Of a DNA stretch of 64,000 nt, positions 56,865 to 64,000 are shown piece after piece. The number at the start of each line of letters is the position of its first letter. The stretch's first letter is position 1. The stretch is from Brevundimonas sp. A19_0 (lineage in GTDB: Bacteria > Pseudomonadota > Alphaproteobacteria > Caulobacterales > Caulobacteraceae). The stretch is from NCBI RefSeq assembly GCF_017744255.1, contig NZ_JAGHQP010000005.1, positions 95,011-159,010 of the forward strand. The letters run 5' to 3'. The notes beneath the pieces are model-generated. The model ran no database searches, was not told where the DNA came from, and was given only the letters and a program-made list of their open reading frames with translations. The position numbers were made by a program, and so were the translations under genes.

Positions 56865-57278
56865 ATGGGCTTCACCTTGGTCGAGATGATGGTGACGGTG
56901 GCCATCCTCGGACTGGCCGCCAGTGCCGTGGTGCTGGCCGCGCCCGATCCGGTGCCGCGCTTGCCGGTCGAGGCCGAGCGACTGGCTGCCCATCTGGTGC
57001 GGGCCCGCGAGGAATCCCTGCTGACCAATCGCCCGGTGGCCGTCGACATCGGCCCGGCCGGCTATGGCTTTCGGGTGCGCGCCGAGGACGGCTGGACGCC
57101 GCTGACCGACGGCCCGTTCGACCGTGTCGCGTGGGAGGACGGCACGCGCGCTGCGCCGGACACGACCGTGCTGTTCGACCCTGTGGGACTGGCCGAACCG
57201 GCCACCCTGACGCTCAGCCGGGACGGCGCGCGCGTCACGGTCCACGTCGACCTCGCCGGAGAGGTGCGGGTCGAATGA
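56865..57278 (+). CDS. gspH: minor pseudopilin GspH
   Basis: 137 aa from the ATG at 56865, giving MG|FTLVEMMVTVAILGLAA with a leader of only two residues. An in-frame extension upstream (PLPRKGRGR before the Met) would supply the usual basic leader, but those codons lie in the repeat element, so the true start is uncertain. The globular part has FRVRAEDGWTPLTD. Stop overlaps gspI by 4 bp. Confidence 0.85.
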   Translation: MGFTLVEMMVTVAILGLAASAVVLAAPDPVPRLPVEAERLAAHLVRAREESLLTNRPVAVDIGPAGYGFRVRAEDGWTPLTDGPFDRVAWEDGTRAAPDTTVLFDPVGLAEPATLTLSRDGARVTVHVDLAGEVRVE

Positions 57279-57646
57279 CGCGACGTCGGGCCGGGCGCGG
57301 GGGCTTCACCCTGATCGAGATGATGGTGGCGCTGGCGGTCTTCAGCCTGGCGGCGCTCGCCCTGCTGCGCATGACGACCGAGAACACCCGCACGGCGGCC
57401 GAGCTGGAAACCCGCACCCTTGCCGGAATCGTCGCCGACAATCTGGCGGTTCAGGCGCTGGTGGCGGTCGACCCTCCGGCACCCGGCGAAACGGCGGGCG
57501 AAACCGAGCTGGGCGGTCGCCGCTGGATGTGGCGCCGCATCGTCAGCGGCACAGGCGATCCGTCGCTGACCCGGATCGAGGTGCGGGTCTCGGACGATGG
57601 GGTCTGGACGGCAGCCGAGGCGGTCCTGTTCCGGGCGGTGTCGTGA
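57275..57646 (+). CDS. gspI: minor pseudopilin GspI
   Basis: 123 aa. Short basic leader MTRRRAGRGG|FTLIEMMVALAVFSLAALA with Glu at +5. GspI-type elements follow: NTRTAAELETRTLAGIVADN and the WMWRRIVSGTGD segment. It nucleates the pseudopilus tip with GspJ and GspK. Confidence 0.92.
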   Translation: MTRRRAGRGGFTLIEMMVALAVFSLAALALLRMTTENTRTAAELETRTLAGIVADNLAVQALVAVDPPAPGETAGETELGGRRWMWRRIVSGTGDPSLTRIEVRVSDDGVWTAAEAVLFRAVS

Positions 57647-58242
57647 TGCGCAGACGGACCCGCGCGGGCTTCACCCTCACCGAGGTGCTGATCGCCCTGA
57701 CCATCTTCGCCCTGATCGCGGCCGCAGGGACGGCGGTCATGGGCGTGTCGATCGACAGCCGCTTTACGGTCAAGGCGGCCTCCGACCGGCTGGCTGCGGT
57801 CCAGCGGATGCGTGCCCTGATGAAGGCCGATGTCAGCCAGGCCGTGGCCCGTCCGCTACCCGGCGGCGATGGCGTGGCCCCCCTGCGTACCCGGGCGGTG
57901 CCGGGGGCCGATCCCACCCTCGTTCTGGCCCTGACCCGCACTGGCGCCGGTGTCGGTCTGGACGAGGACGGTTCGGGCCTGATCGGCATCGAATACCATC
58001 TGGTCGGTGACCGGCTTGAGCGGCGGGTGCGCCCGCATCCGGACGCGCCCGGGCCGGGCGTGGTCCAGGTGCTGGCGACGGGGGTCAGCCGGGCCGAGGC
58101 GCGCTTTGTCGTCTATGGCGCCGAGGTGCCGGTGTTCGAGCCGCGCCTGCGTCTGCCCATGCCCGACGCCGTGCATCTGGAGCTGGCGCTCGAGGACTAT
58201 GGCGCGCTCGACCAGTGGCTGCTGATCGGGAGCGGTCGATGA
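57646..58242 (+). CDS. gspJ: minor pseudopilin GspJ
   Basis: 198 aa. Leader MRRRTRAG|FTLTEVLIALTIFALIA with Glu at +5, then a larger domain with AVQRMRALMKADVSQAVARP and GLIGIEYHLVGDRLERR. The start shares a base with the gspI stop. Belongs to the tip complex. Confidence 0.92.
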   Translation: MRRRTRAGFTLTEVLIALTIFALIAAAGTAVMGVSIDSRFTVKAASDRLAAVQRMRALMKADVSQAVARPLPGGDGVAPLRTRAVPGADPTLVLALTRTGAGVGLDEDGSGLIGIEYHLVGDRLERRVRPHPDAPGPGVVQVLATGVSRAEARFVVYGAEVPVFEPRLRLPMPDAVHLELALEDYGALDQWLLIGSGR

Positions 58243-59237
58243 GGCGCCGGACCGAGCGCCGATCTGCGGACAGGCGGGGTATGGCCCTGCTGACCGTGCT
58301 GCTGATGGTGACGGTGATGGCCGCCATCGCCGTGGCCCTTCTGGACGATGTGCGGTTCGGCACACGACGAGCCTCGAACCTGTCCTCGGTCGGTCAGGCC
58401 CAGTGGTACGCCCTCGGGGCCGAGGCCCTGGCCCGCACCCGGATTCAGCGCCTGCTGCGCCAGGCCGGGCCGGTCACCCCGGTCCAGCCCGCCTGGAACG
58501 GGACGCCCTTCGCCTTTCCGGTCGAGGCCGGTCAGATCACCGCCGTGGTCCGCGATGGCCAGGCCTGCTTCAATCTGAACAGTGTCGTCTCCGGGATCGA
58601 GGGGGCGTACATCGCCCGTCCGCGCGGGGCCGAACAGCTGGTGGCGCTGGGCCGGGCGCTCGGCGTCGATGAAGGCCGGATGCGGGCCGTGGCCGATGCC
58701 CTGACCGACTGGATCGACAGCGACCAGACCCCCTTGCCGCGCGGGGCCGAGACCGCCGCCTATGCCGGGCGCCAACAGCCGCTGCGGACCCCCGGCACCC
58801 TGTTGCTCGAGGCCGGCGAGCTGCGTCTGATCCGGGGCGTGGATGCCGATGTCTATGGCCGGCTGCGGCCCTTCGTCTGCGCCCTGCCGACTCCCGACCT
58901 GTCGCCGATCAATCCGAACACGCTTTCGGTCGATGACGCCCCCCTGCTGGTGATGTTGAGCGAAGGGCGGCTGAACCCCGCCCGGGCCCGTGCCGCCATC
59001 GCCGCCCGCCCGCGCGGCGGCTGGCGCGACATCGGCGCCTTCTGGAGCCAGCCCGCCATGGCCGAGGCGACGCCAGCCTCCGAAGTCTATGACCAGCTGA
59101 CCCTGACGACCCGCTATTTCGCCTTTCGCAGTGACGTCGAATTCGCGGGGGCGCGGGTCACGCGCACCGCCCTGTTCCGAACCCTTCCCGACGGCCGTGT
59201 CGAAACGGTCGTCCATCGCTGGACTGCCGACCGATGA
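58239..59237 (+). CDS. gspK: minor pseudopilin GspK
   Basis: 332 aa. Leader with DRRG|MALLTVLLMVTVMAAIAV; no Glu at +5, as is usual for GspK at the pseudopilus tip. The large alpha domain contains FNLNSVVSG, ALTDWIDSDQTPLPRGAE and INPNTLSVDDAPLLVML. Overlaps both neighbours by 4 bp. Confidence 0.93.
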   Translation: MRRRTERRSADRRGMALLTVLLMVTVMAAIAVALLDDVRFGTRRASNLSSVGQAQWYALGAEALARTRIQRLLRQAGPVTPVQPAWNGTPFAFPVEAGQITAVVRDGQACFNLNSVVSGIEGAYIARPRGAEQLVALGRALGVDEGRMRAVADALTDWIDSDQTPLPRGAETAAYAGRQQPLRTPGTLLLEAGELRLIRGVDADVYGRLRPFVCALPTPDLSPINPNTLSVDDAPLLVMLSEGRLNPARARAAIAARPRGGWRDIGAFWSQPAMAEATPASEVYDQLTLTTRYFAFRSDVEFAGARVTRTALFRTLPDGRVETVVHRWTADR

Positions 59238-60343
59238 GCCGAACCCGCCTTGTGCTGCTGCCTGCCGACCCCGGTGCTGCCGCCCCCTTCCTGATGCTCG
59301 ACGCCGACGGGCGGGTGCTGGAGCGCGGCCACCTGTCCGTGGACGGCCCGGTCCTCTCCGGTGCCCGCGTGCGGACAGTGGCCATCGTCCCGGGCACCGA
59401 GGTGCTGGTGCGATGGCTGACCCTGCCCGCCGGACGACCGGTCCAGCAGAGGGCCGCCGCCCTCTGGGCCCTGCGCGAGGATCTGGCGGTCGATCCCGCC
59501 TCGATGCGGGTCGCGCTCGGGGCTGACGCCGTAGGCTCGCCGCGTCTGGTGGCGGCAGTCGACGACGCCCGTCTCGGCGAGTGGACCGGCCGTCTGGCGA
59601 CGCTCGGTGTCGAGGGCGCGACCCTTGTGCCCGACTGTCTGGTGCCCGACGCACCGGATGAGGCCGACCGTCTGAGCAGTCTCGCCTTCGGTCCGGCGGT
59701 CGCCGTCCGGGGGCAGGGGCTGGCGGTTTCGGTCCAGCCCGATCTGGTGCCGGTGATCGCCGCCGGTCGCACCGTCGAGCCGATCGACAATGAGGCCGCG
59801 GTCGAGGCCCGGCTGGTCGCGACGGCCCTTGCCCCGCCGGTCGACCTTGGCGGAGGCCAGACCCGTGCGGCGTCCGGCGAGGGCTGGAAGGCCTGGCGGC
59901 TGGCCGCCGGTCTGGCGCTGGCCCTGTTGCTCTCGCCGCTGGTGCTGACCGCGGCGGCCGCCTTCCGCGACGACCTGGCCGCCAGCCGCCTGAACGCCGC
60001 GGCGGCAGAGCGGGCCCGCGTCCTGTTCCCCGACATGGCCGCCGATGCCGATCCGCTGGACGAGGCACAGCGGCGTCTGGCCCTGACCCCGCCGCCGGGC
60101 GGGGTGGCGGTGGTGGCCTCGGTCCTGTTCCAGGCGCTGGAGGGCGTGCCGGGGGCCGAGCTGGACAGCCTGACCGCCGATCCCGTCGCCGGGGTGCGGG
60201 CCACGGTCAGCTACACAGCGTTTCAGGACCTGCAGGCGATCCGCGAGGCGGTCGAGGCGCGGGGCCTGTTGATGGTCGAGGAGGCCACGCTGGAGGAGGG
60301 CAACCGCATCGCCAGCGACATCCTTGTGGGAGCGAAGGCATGA
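59234..60343 (+). CDS. gspL: type II secretion protein GspL
   Basis: 369 aa. The N-terminal actin-like cytoplasmic domain (VAIVPGTEVLVRWLTLP; QQRAAALWALREDLAVDP) binds GspE. One membrane segment (LALALLLSPLVLTAAAAF, about 222-240) precedes the periplasmic ferredoxin-like domain (VRATVSYTAFQDLQAIREAV). The length is normal. Confidence 0.9.
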   Translation: MSRTRLVLLPADPGAAAPFLMLDADGRVLERGHLSVDGPVLSGARVRTVAIVPGTEVLVRWLTLPAGRPVQQRAAALWALREDLAVDPASMRVALGADAVGSPRLVAAVDDARLGEWTGRLATLGVEGATLVPDCLVPDAPDEADRLSSLAFGPAVAVRGQGLAVSVQPDLVPVIAAGRTVEPIDNEAAVEARLVATALAPPVDLGGGQTRAASGEGWKAWRLAAGLALALLLSPLVLTAAAAFRDDLAASRLNAAAAERARVLFPDMAADADPLDEAQRRLALTPPPGGVAVVASVLFQALEGVPGAELDSLTADPVAGVRATVSYTAFQDLQAIREAVEARGLLMVEEATLEEGNRIASDILVGAKA

Positions 60344-60807
60344 AGGCGCTGACGGACTGGCTGGCGGGGCGGACGCCGCGCGAGCGCTGGATGCTGATCG
60401 GACTCGCCGTAGTGGCGGGTGGCATCTTGGTTTTCTACGGCGTTGTTCAGCCGCTGAACGACTGGCGCGCGGCGGCGGCGGAGCGGCGGGCCGAGGCCAC
60501 CGAGGCCACCCGGCTGATCGCGGCGGCGCAGGCGCGCCTGCGGCCCGGTGCCACCTCCGACCCCGCCCGTCTGGCCGAGGTGGCCGGTCCGCTGGCCGAG
60601 GCCCAGGGGCTGGCCGTCGAGCTGTCCCCCGGCGAGGACGGCGGTCTGGCGTTCAGCGCGCAACAGGCGCCCACGGCGGCCCTGTTCGGCTGGCTGGCCG
60701 CGCTGGAAAGCCAGCACGGCATCGAGGCCGTCGCCATCAGCGTCACCGAGAACGCCGATGCGACGCTTCAGGCTCAGGGCCTGCTGGTGTCCTCTCCCGC
60801 CCGGTAG
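60340..60807 (+). CDS. gspM: type II secretion protein GspM
   Basis: 155 aa. Short cytoplasmic start, one membrane segment (MLIGLAVVAGGILVFYGVV), then a helical linker and a ferredoxin-like domain (GWLAALESQHGIEAVAISVT). It partners GspL. It is the last gsp gene, and its 3' end overlaps the convergent amidohydrolase by 34 bp. No gspN follows. Confidence 0.88.
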   Translation: MKALTDWLAGRTPRERWMLIGLAVVAGGILVFYGVVQPLNDWRAAAAERRAEATEATRLIAAAQARLRPGATSDPARLAEVAGPLAEAQGLAVELSPGEDGGLAFSAQQAPTAALFGWLAALESQHGIEAVAISVTENADATLQAQGLLVSSPAR

Positions 60808-62459
60808 ACCACCTCGCCGTCGACGATGGTCAGCACGGCCTTCGCGTTCGGCAGCTCGGCCTCGGGCGCGGTCATCAGATTGAGGTCAAAGGCGGTGAAG
60901 TCGGCGCGCTTGCCGACCTCGATGGTGCCCAGCTCGTCCTCACGGAAGGACGCATAGGCCGGCCACAGGGTGAACATGTGCAGGGCCGTCATCCGGTCTA
61001 CGGCCTCGTCCGGACGCCAGTCAGGGCCCTGAAAGCCCGACAGGTCGCGGCGCGCCACGGCGGCATAGAATTCGATGGCCGGATCGCCGCGCTCGACCGG
61101 GGCGTCCGAGCCCCCGACCACCACGACGCCCAGGTCCACCAGACTGTGCCAGGCATAGGCGCCGTCGAGGCGGGCATCGCCCAGCCGGGCCGGGGCGAAA
61201 TGCAGGTCGCCGATCGCGTGGCTGGGCTGCATGGAGGCGATGATCGACAGGTCCACGAACCAGCGGTAATCCGAGGGCCGCAGGATCTGCGCATGCTCGA
61301 TCCGCCAGCGCACATCCGCGCCATTCGGACGCTCCGACGCCGGCACGGCCTCCAGCGCCTCGGCATACCATTCGGCCACCGAGGCATTGCCGCGATCGCC
61401 GATGGCGTGGGTCGCCACCTGGATGCCCGAGCGCAGCGCGGCCTCATAGACCGGCACGGCCTCCTCGCGCGTCATCTGCATCAGGCCGGTGGTGTCGGGC
61501 CGGTCGGCATAGGGCGCGAACAGGGCCGCCCCGCGCGAGCCCAGCGCCCCGTCGGCGTACATCTTGACCGCCCGGGTGATTACCCGCCCGTCGGCGACCG
61601 AGCGGGGGCCCGAGGCGAACAGGGCGGCGGCCCCGTCTGGGGTCACGCTGTTATAGACGCGGATCGGCGCCTCGCCCGCCTCGGCCATCTCCTCCAGCAG
61701 CGGCACATCCCCCCAGGGCGCGCTCATGAAATGGAGGCCGGTCCAGCCATAGCGGGCATAGACCGCAAAGCCGGCGCGATAGACCTCGCGCGGGGCGGCG
61801 GGCGAGTCCCGATAGCCCTCGGGCGCGCGCAGCAGCCCCATGGCCGCATCGACCAGCAGGCCGGTCGGCTGCCCGTCCGGCCCCTTCAGGATCTCGCCGC
61901 CCTCCGGGGCCACCGTCCCGGCGTCGATGCCCGACAGCGCCAGCACCGGGGTCGAGACCACGGCCGCATGGCCGTCGGCGCGCCTCAGCATCACAAACCG
62001 GCCCGGCGCCGCCGCATCCAGATCGGCGGCCGTCAGGAACCGCCCCTCGGGCCAGTGGGTCTCGATCCAGCCCCGGCCGATGATCGGCCCCTCGGGGTGT
62101 GCCACCGCCCAGGCCTCCAGCCGCGCCATGGCCTCGGCCACCGAGGCTGCGCCCTCGAGGTTCAGCGTCATCTCGCGCGCGCCGATCCCGTCCAGGTGCG
62201 CATGGCCGTCGGTAAAGCCGGGAAACAGCGCCGCGCCCTGAAGGTCCACGACCGGCACCCCCGCGTGATCGGGCAGGTCCGCCGCCGCCCCGACAAAGGC
62301 GATCCGCCCGTCCCGCACCAGCACCACCTCGGCCTCGGGCGCTGCCTCCACGCCCGTGTAGACCGGCCCGCCCCGGATCAGCATGTCCTGGGCCAGCGCC
62401 CCGCCGGGCACCGCCAGCAACAGGGCCGAAAGGGCGGCGGAAAGGATGGTCGCGCGCAT
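60774..62459 (-). CDS. exported amidohydrolase, YtcJ-like
   Basis: 561 aa. A signal peptide (ILSAALSALLLAVPGGALAQ) is followed by an amidohydrolase fold: metal motif FPGFTDGHAHLDGIG, IGRGWIETHWPEG, HAIGDRGNASVAEWYAEAL, RIEHAQIL and SDAPVERGDPAIEFYAAV near the end. YtcJ-like enzymes hydrolyse amide or cyclic bonds of unknown substrates. Export suggests a periplasmic or secreted enzyme. Divergent from the lipoprotein pair. Confidence 0.9.
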   Translation of the reverse strand: MRATILSAALSALLLAVPGGALAQDMLIRGGPVYTGVEAAPEAEVVLVRDGRIAFVGAAADLPDHAGVPVVDLQGAALFPGFTDGHAHLDGIGAREMTLNLEGAASVAEAMARLEAWAVAHPEGPIIGRGWIETHWPEGRFLTAADLDAAAPGRFVMLRRADGHAAVVSTPVLALSGIDAGTVAPEGGEILKGPDGQPTGLLVDAAMGLLRAPEGYRDSPAAPREVYRAGFAVYARYGWTGLHFMSAPWGDVPLLEEMAEAGEAPIRVYNSVTPDGAAALFASGPRSVADGRVITRAVKMYADGALGSRGAALFAPYADRPDTTGLMQMTREEAVPVYEAALRSGIQVATHAIGDRGNASVAEWYAEALEAVPASERPNGADVRWRIEHAQILRPSDYRWFVDLSIIASMQPSHAIGDLHFAPARLGDARLDGAYAWHSLVDLGVVVVGGSDAPVERGDPAIEFYAAVARRDLSGFQGPDWRPDEAVDRMTALHMFTLWPAYASFREDELGTIEVGKRADFTAFDLNLMTAPEAELPNAKAVLTIVDGEVVYRAGEDTSRP

Positions 62460-62618
62460 GGGGTCGCCTCCGTCAGATCGGGCGACCGGGGTGCAACCGT
62501 TACGGCCTCAGGTCAAGCGTCGCGTCGGGGAGGGGAACGCCCTGACAGCCCATTGCATATTGCCCCCATGGCCCGGCTTCATTAGCGTTGCCGTAAGTGC
62601 GACGGCCGGGGAGGGGCT

Positions 62619-63136
62619 ATGCGACAGATCGGATGCCTTGTCCTGGCCGTCCTGGCCGGGGGGCTGACAGCCTGCGGCGTGGGGTACCAGGGCCTCGATC
62701 CGGCCGAGCCGGGCGCGACGGTGCAGCTCAACAAGAGCTATGCCGGCACCGGCGATACGTCGGCGGTCAACCAGTACTATGCCTTTGGCCACGATCCGCG
62801 GTGCGCGAAGACCGAGGTGGCGGCGGCCTTCACCTGGACGACGGGCGATCAGTCCCCGGTCCGGGTGCCCGCCGACCGCCCCCTGATCATCTGGGCGGCG
62901 ACGGTCTATGCCCAGAGCACCGACGTCGCGGTGCCTCACGGCCACCCGATCGGCAATTTCGGGCGAAACGGGTGCAGCAACAATCTGACCTTCACCCCCC
63001 GCGCCGGCCACACCTATGCGTCCGCCAGTCCGGCCGCCGGGGCAGCACGGAATGCACCCTGACGCTCATCGATCTCGACACGGGTGCCCCGCCCCCCGAC
63101 GTCGAGTTCCAGCCCTATGACACCTGTCGCGACTGA
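62619..63136 (+). pseudogene. lipoprotein gene with a probable frameshift
   Basis: The frame from 62619 has a lipoprotein signal (LAVLAGGLTACGVG) and stops at 63062 after GHTYASASPAAGAARNAP. Another frame from about 63035 to 63136 encodes STECTLTLIDLDTGAPPPD and ends YDTCRD, which matches the C-terminus of the next gene (CSLAIVDTETGRPPAD). One base appears missing near 63028. Either a natural frameshift or a sequence error. Confidence 0.7.
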
Positions 63137-63178
63137 AGGAGCCCGATGGCCATGTCGGCCCGGACGAAAGGAAATCTC

Positions 63179-63709
63179 ATGATCCGTCTTGCCGGAATAG
63201 CCCTGGTTGCGGGGGCGGCGCTGTCGCTCACGGGGTGTGCGGGGGGTGTTCCCCCCTATGAAAGCCTCGCCCCGGCCGTGCCGGGCGCCGCGATCCGGCT
63301 GGAAAAGGGCTACTCCGGCAACAGCATTTTCACGGGGGCGTCGCAGACCTACCTGTTCTCCGGCGTCGACTATTGTGACTCCCTGCGCGTTGCTGCGGTT
63401 CTCGGGGCGATCACATCCGATATGCGGACCCTGAGGGTCCCGGCCGGCGAAGCGGTCGTCGTCACCGCGTCGACGACATTCACGACGGGCCGCGGAAACC
63501 TGGGGACGGTCACCGATGTGTGTCAGAACGTGTCCCGGTTCACGCCCGAGCTGGGCCGCGTCTACAGCGTGAAACAGACCTCGCGGTACGGCGGCCGGCG
63601 ATGCAGCCTGGCGATCGTCGACACAGAGACCGGTCGACCTCCGGCCGATCTGGAACGCCTCAATCCCGCTGTGGTCTGTCCCGGCGACCGGGGCACGGGC
63701 GGCCTCTGA
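63179..63709 (+). CDS. hypothetical lipoprotein, paralogue of the preceding gene
   Basis: 176 aa from the ATG at 63179 with AAAGGAAA upstream. Lipobox LSLTGC. Shared layout with 62619-63136: VPGAAIRLEKGYSGNS versus EPGATVQLNKSYAGTG, DYCDSLRVAAVLG, and the C-terminal Cys pair region. Family unknown; conserved cysteines suggest disulfides in the periplasm. Tandem duplication is evident. Confidence 0.8.
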   Translation: MIRLAGIALVAGAALSLTGCAGGVPPYESLAPAVPGAAIRLEKGYSGNSIFTGASQTYLFSGVDYCDSLRVAAVLGAITSDMRTLRVPAGEAVVVTASTTFTTGRGNLGTVTDVCQNVSRFTPELGRVYSVKQTSRYGGRRCSLAIVDTETGRPPADLERLNPAVVCPGDRGTGGL

Positions 63710-63736
63710 TCCCGCCCCCTGTCTGACCCGCACAGC

Positions 63737-63925
63737 TCAGGTGTCGGCCGGGGGCGTGCAACGCCAGGGATCGGTGCCGGCCGCGCGGTGGGCCAGCAGG
63801 CGCGCGACTGCGGCCTGATGATGCGCCATCCGGTTACGCAGTTCGGCGCGCAGGGCTTCCAGCTCCTCGGGGGAGCCTTCGTCCTCCGGGTCAGGGGCCG
63901 GACGGGCCGGTCGGGGATGCGGCAT
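63737..63925 (-). CDS. small hypothetical protein
   Basis: 62 aa from the ATG at 63925 (MPHPRPARPAPDPEDEG). Pro-rich start, then a helix EELEALRAELRNRMAHHQAAVARLLAHRA. An upstream ATG at 63964 falls in a large palindrome and is unlikely. Function unknown. Confidence 0.5.
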   Translation of the reverse strand: MPHPRPARPAPDPEDEGSPEELEALRAELRNRMAHHQAAVARLLAHRAAGTDPWRCTPPADT

Positions 63926-63949
63926 GGGCGGGGTCCTTTTCGGGGCTGA

Positions 63950-64000
63950 GGGCAGGGCGGTCACTCCTCCCCCCTCGGGGGAGGAGTGACCGCCCTGCCC
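63950..64000. terminator. 51-bp perfect palindrome at the window edge
   Basis: Two 24-base arms (GGGCAGGGCGGTCACTCCTC then CCCC, and the exact complement at 63977-64000) separated by CTC. No T-run is visible before the window ends. It is either a strong bidirectional hairpin or a repeat element related to other GGGGGAGG-rich palindromes in the window. Confidence 0.5.

Noticed and set aside
58197..60068. 623-codon minus-strand frame opposite gspK and gspL
   Set aside because: Arg/Pro/Gly-rich shadow with no motifs; the sense genes are well supported.
60324..62585. 753-codon plus-strand frame opposite the amidohydrolase
   Set aside because: Antisense shadow; the minus strand encodes a signal peptide and intact amidohydrolase metal motifs.

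Overview
The window is GC-rich alphaproteobacterial chromosome, most likely Caulobacterales and probably Brevundimonas-like. This is inferred from codon bias, the def-fmt-truA order, adjacent ubiE-ubiB, a gspC-to-gspM secretion operon and typical intergenic palindromes; no 16S rRNA is present to confirm it. The two flanks (1-3.7 kb and 42-64 kb) look like core genome. The middle is a mobile genomic island.

Left core (1-3.7 kb): truA, fmt, a small membrane protein and def form a minus-strand translation-related cluster. A ParD/ParE toxin-antitoxin pair and a YciA-like acyl-CoA thioesterase follow.

Genomic island (about 3700-42017, 38.3 kb): the 3' terminal 14 bases of tRNA-Arg(CCG), including its encoded CCA, recur as a direct repeat at 3700-3713, just ahead of a P4-type tyrosine integrase. 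A small excisionase-like protein lies at the tRNA end. Cargo, in order: (i) a tightly overlapping type I restriction-modification operon (half-size S, M, RhuM, full S, SIR2-like DUF4917, R, YgjP-like metallopeptidase); (ii) a minus-strand cluster of a PD-(D/E)XK nuclease, an ADP-ribosylglycohydrolase-like protein that has lost its metal-binding motif, and DUF2958; (iii) a RES-domain NAD-degrading toxin-like gene with a second PD-(D/E)XK nuclease and small unknowns; (iv) a complete 10.7 kb transposon (19702-30424) with 24-bp perfect terminal inverted repeats and an 8-bp target duplication, carrying a CzcCBA-type metal efflux system and an IS1595-type transposase fused to a GIY-YIG nuclease domain; (v) an extra DnaX-like clamp-loader ATPase with a small partner; (vi) a GNAT gene and two identical IS6-family copies bracketing copper-related genes (DUF302, TVP38, APC permease, YHS-containing P1B ATPase, truncated multicopper oxidase). 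The island thus combines anti-phage defence, much of it NAD/ADP-ribose or nuclease based, with heavy-metal resistance.

Right core (42-64 kb): tRNA-Arg, a DUF885 lipoprotein, a 700-bp repeat-rich gap, SDR plus phhB, a Crp/Fnr regulator, ubiE-ubiB, arfB and tRNA-Gly(CCC). Then come a near-complete type II secretion operon gspC-M without a visible gspN, an exported amidohydrolase, and two paralogous lipoprotein genes, one frameshifted.

The strongest items for a second look are the transposase/GIY-YIG fusion with its clean transposon boundaries, the island's att repeats, the expanded type I RM operon, the nuclease/pseudo-ADP-ribosylhydrolase cluster, the island DnaX homologue, and palindromic repeats that have entered reading frames (fmt 3' end, gspG leader, gspH upstream).
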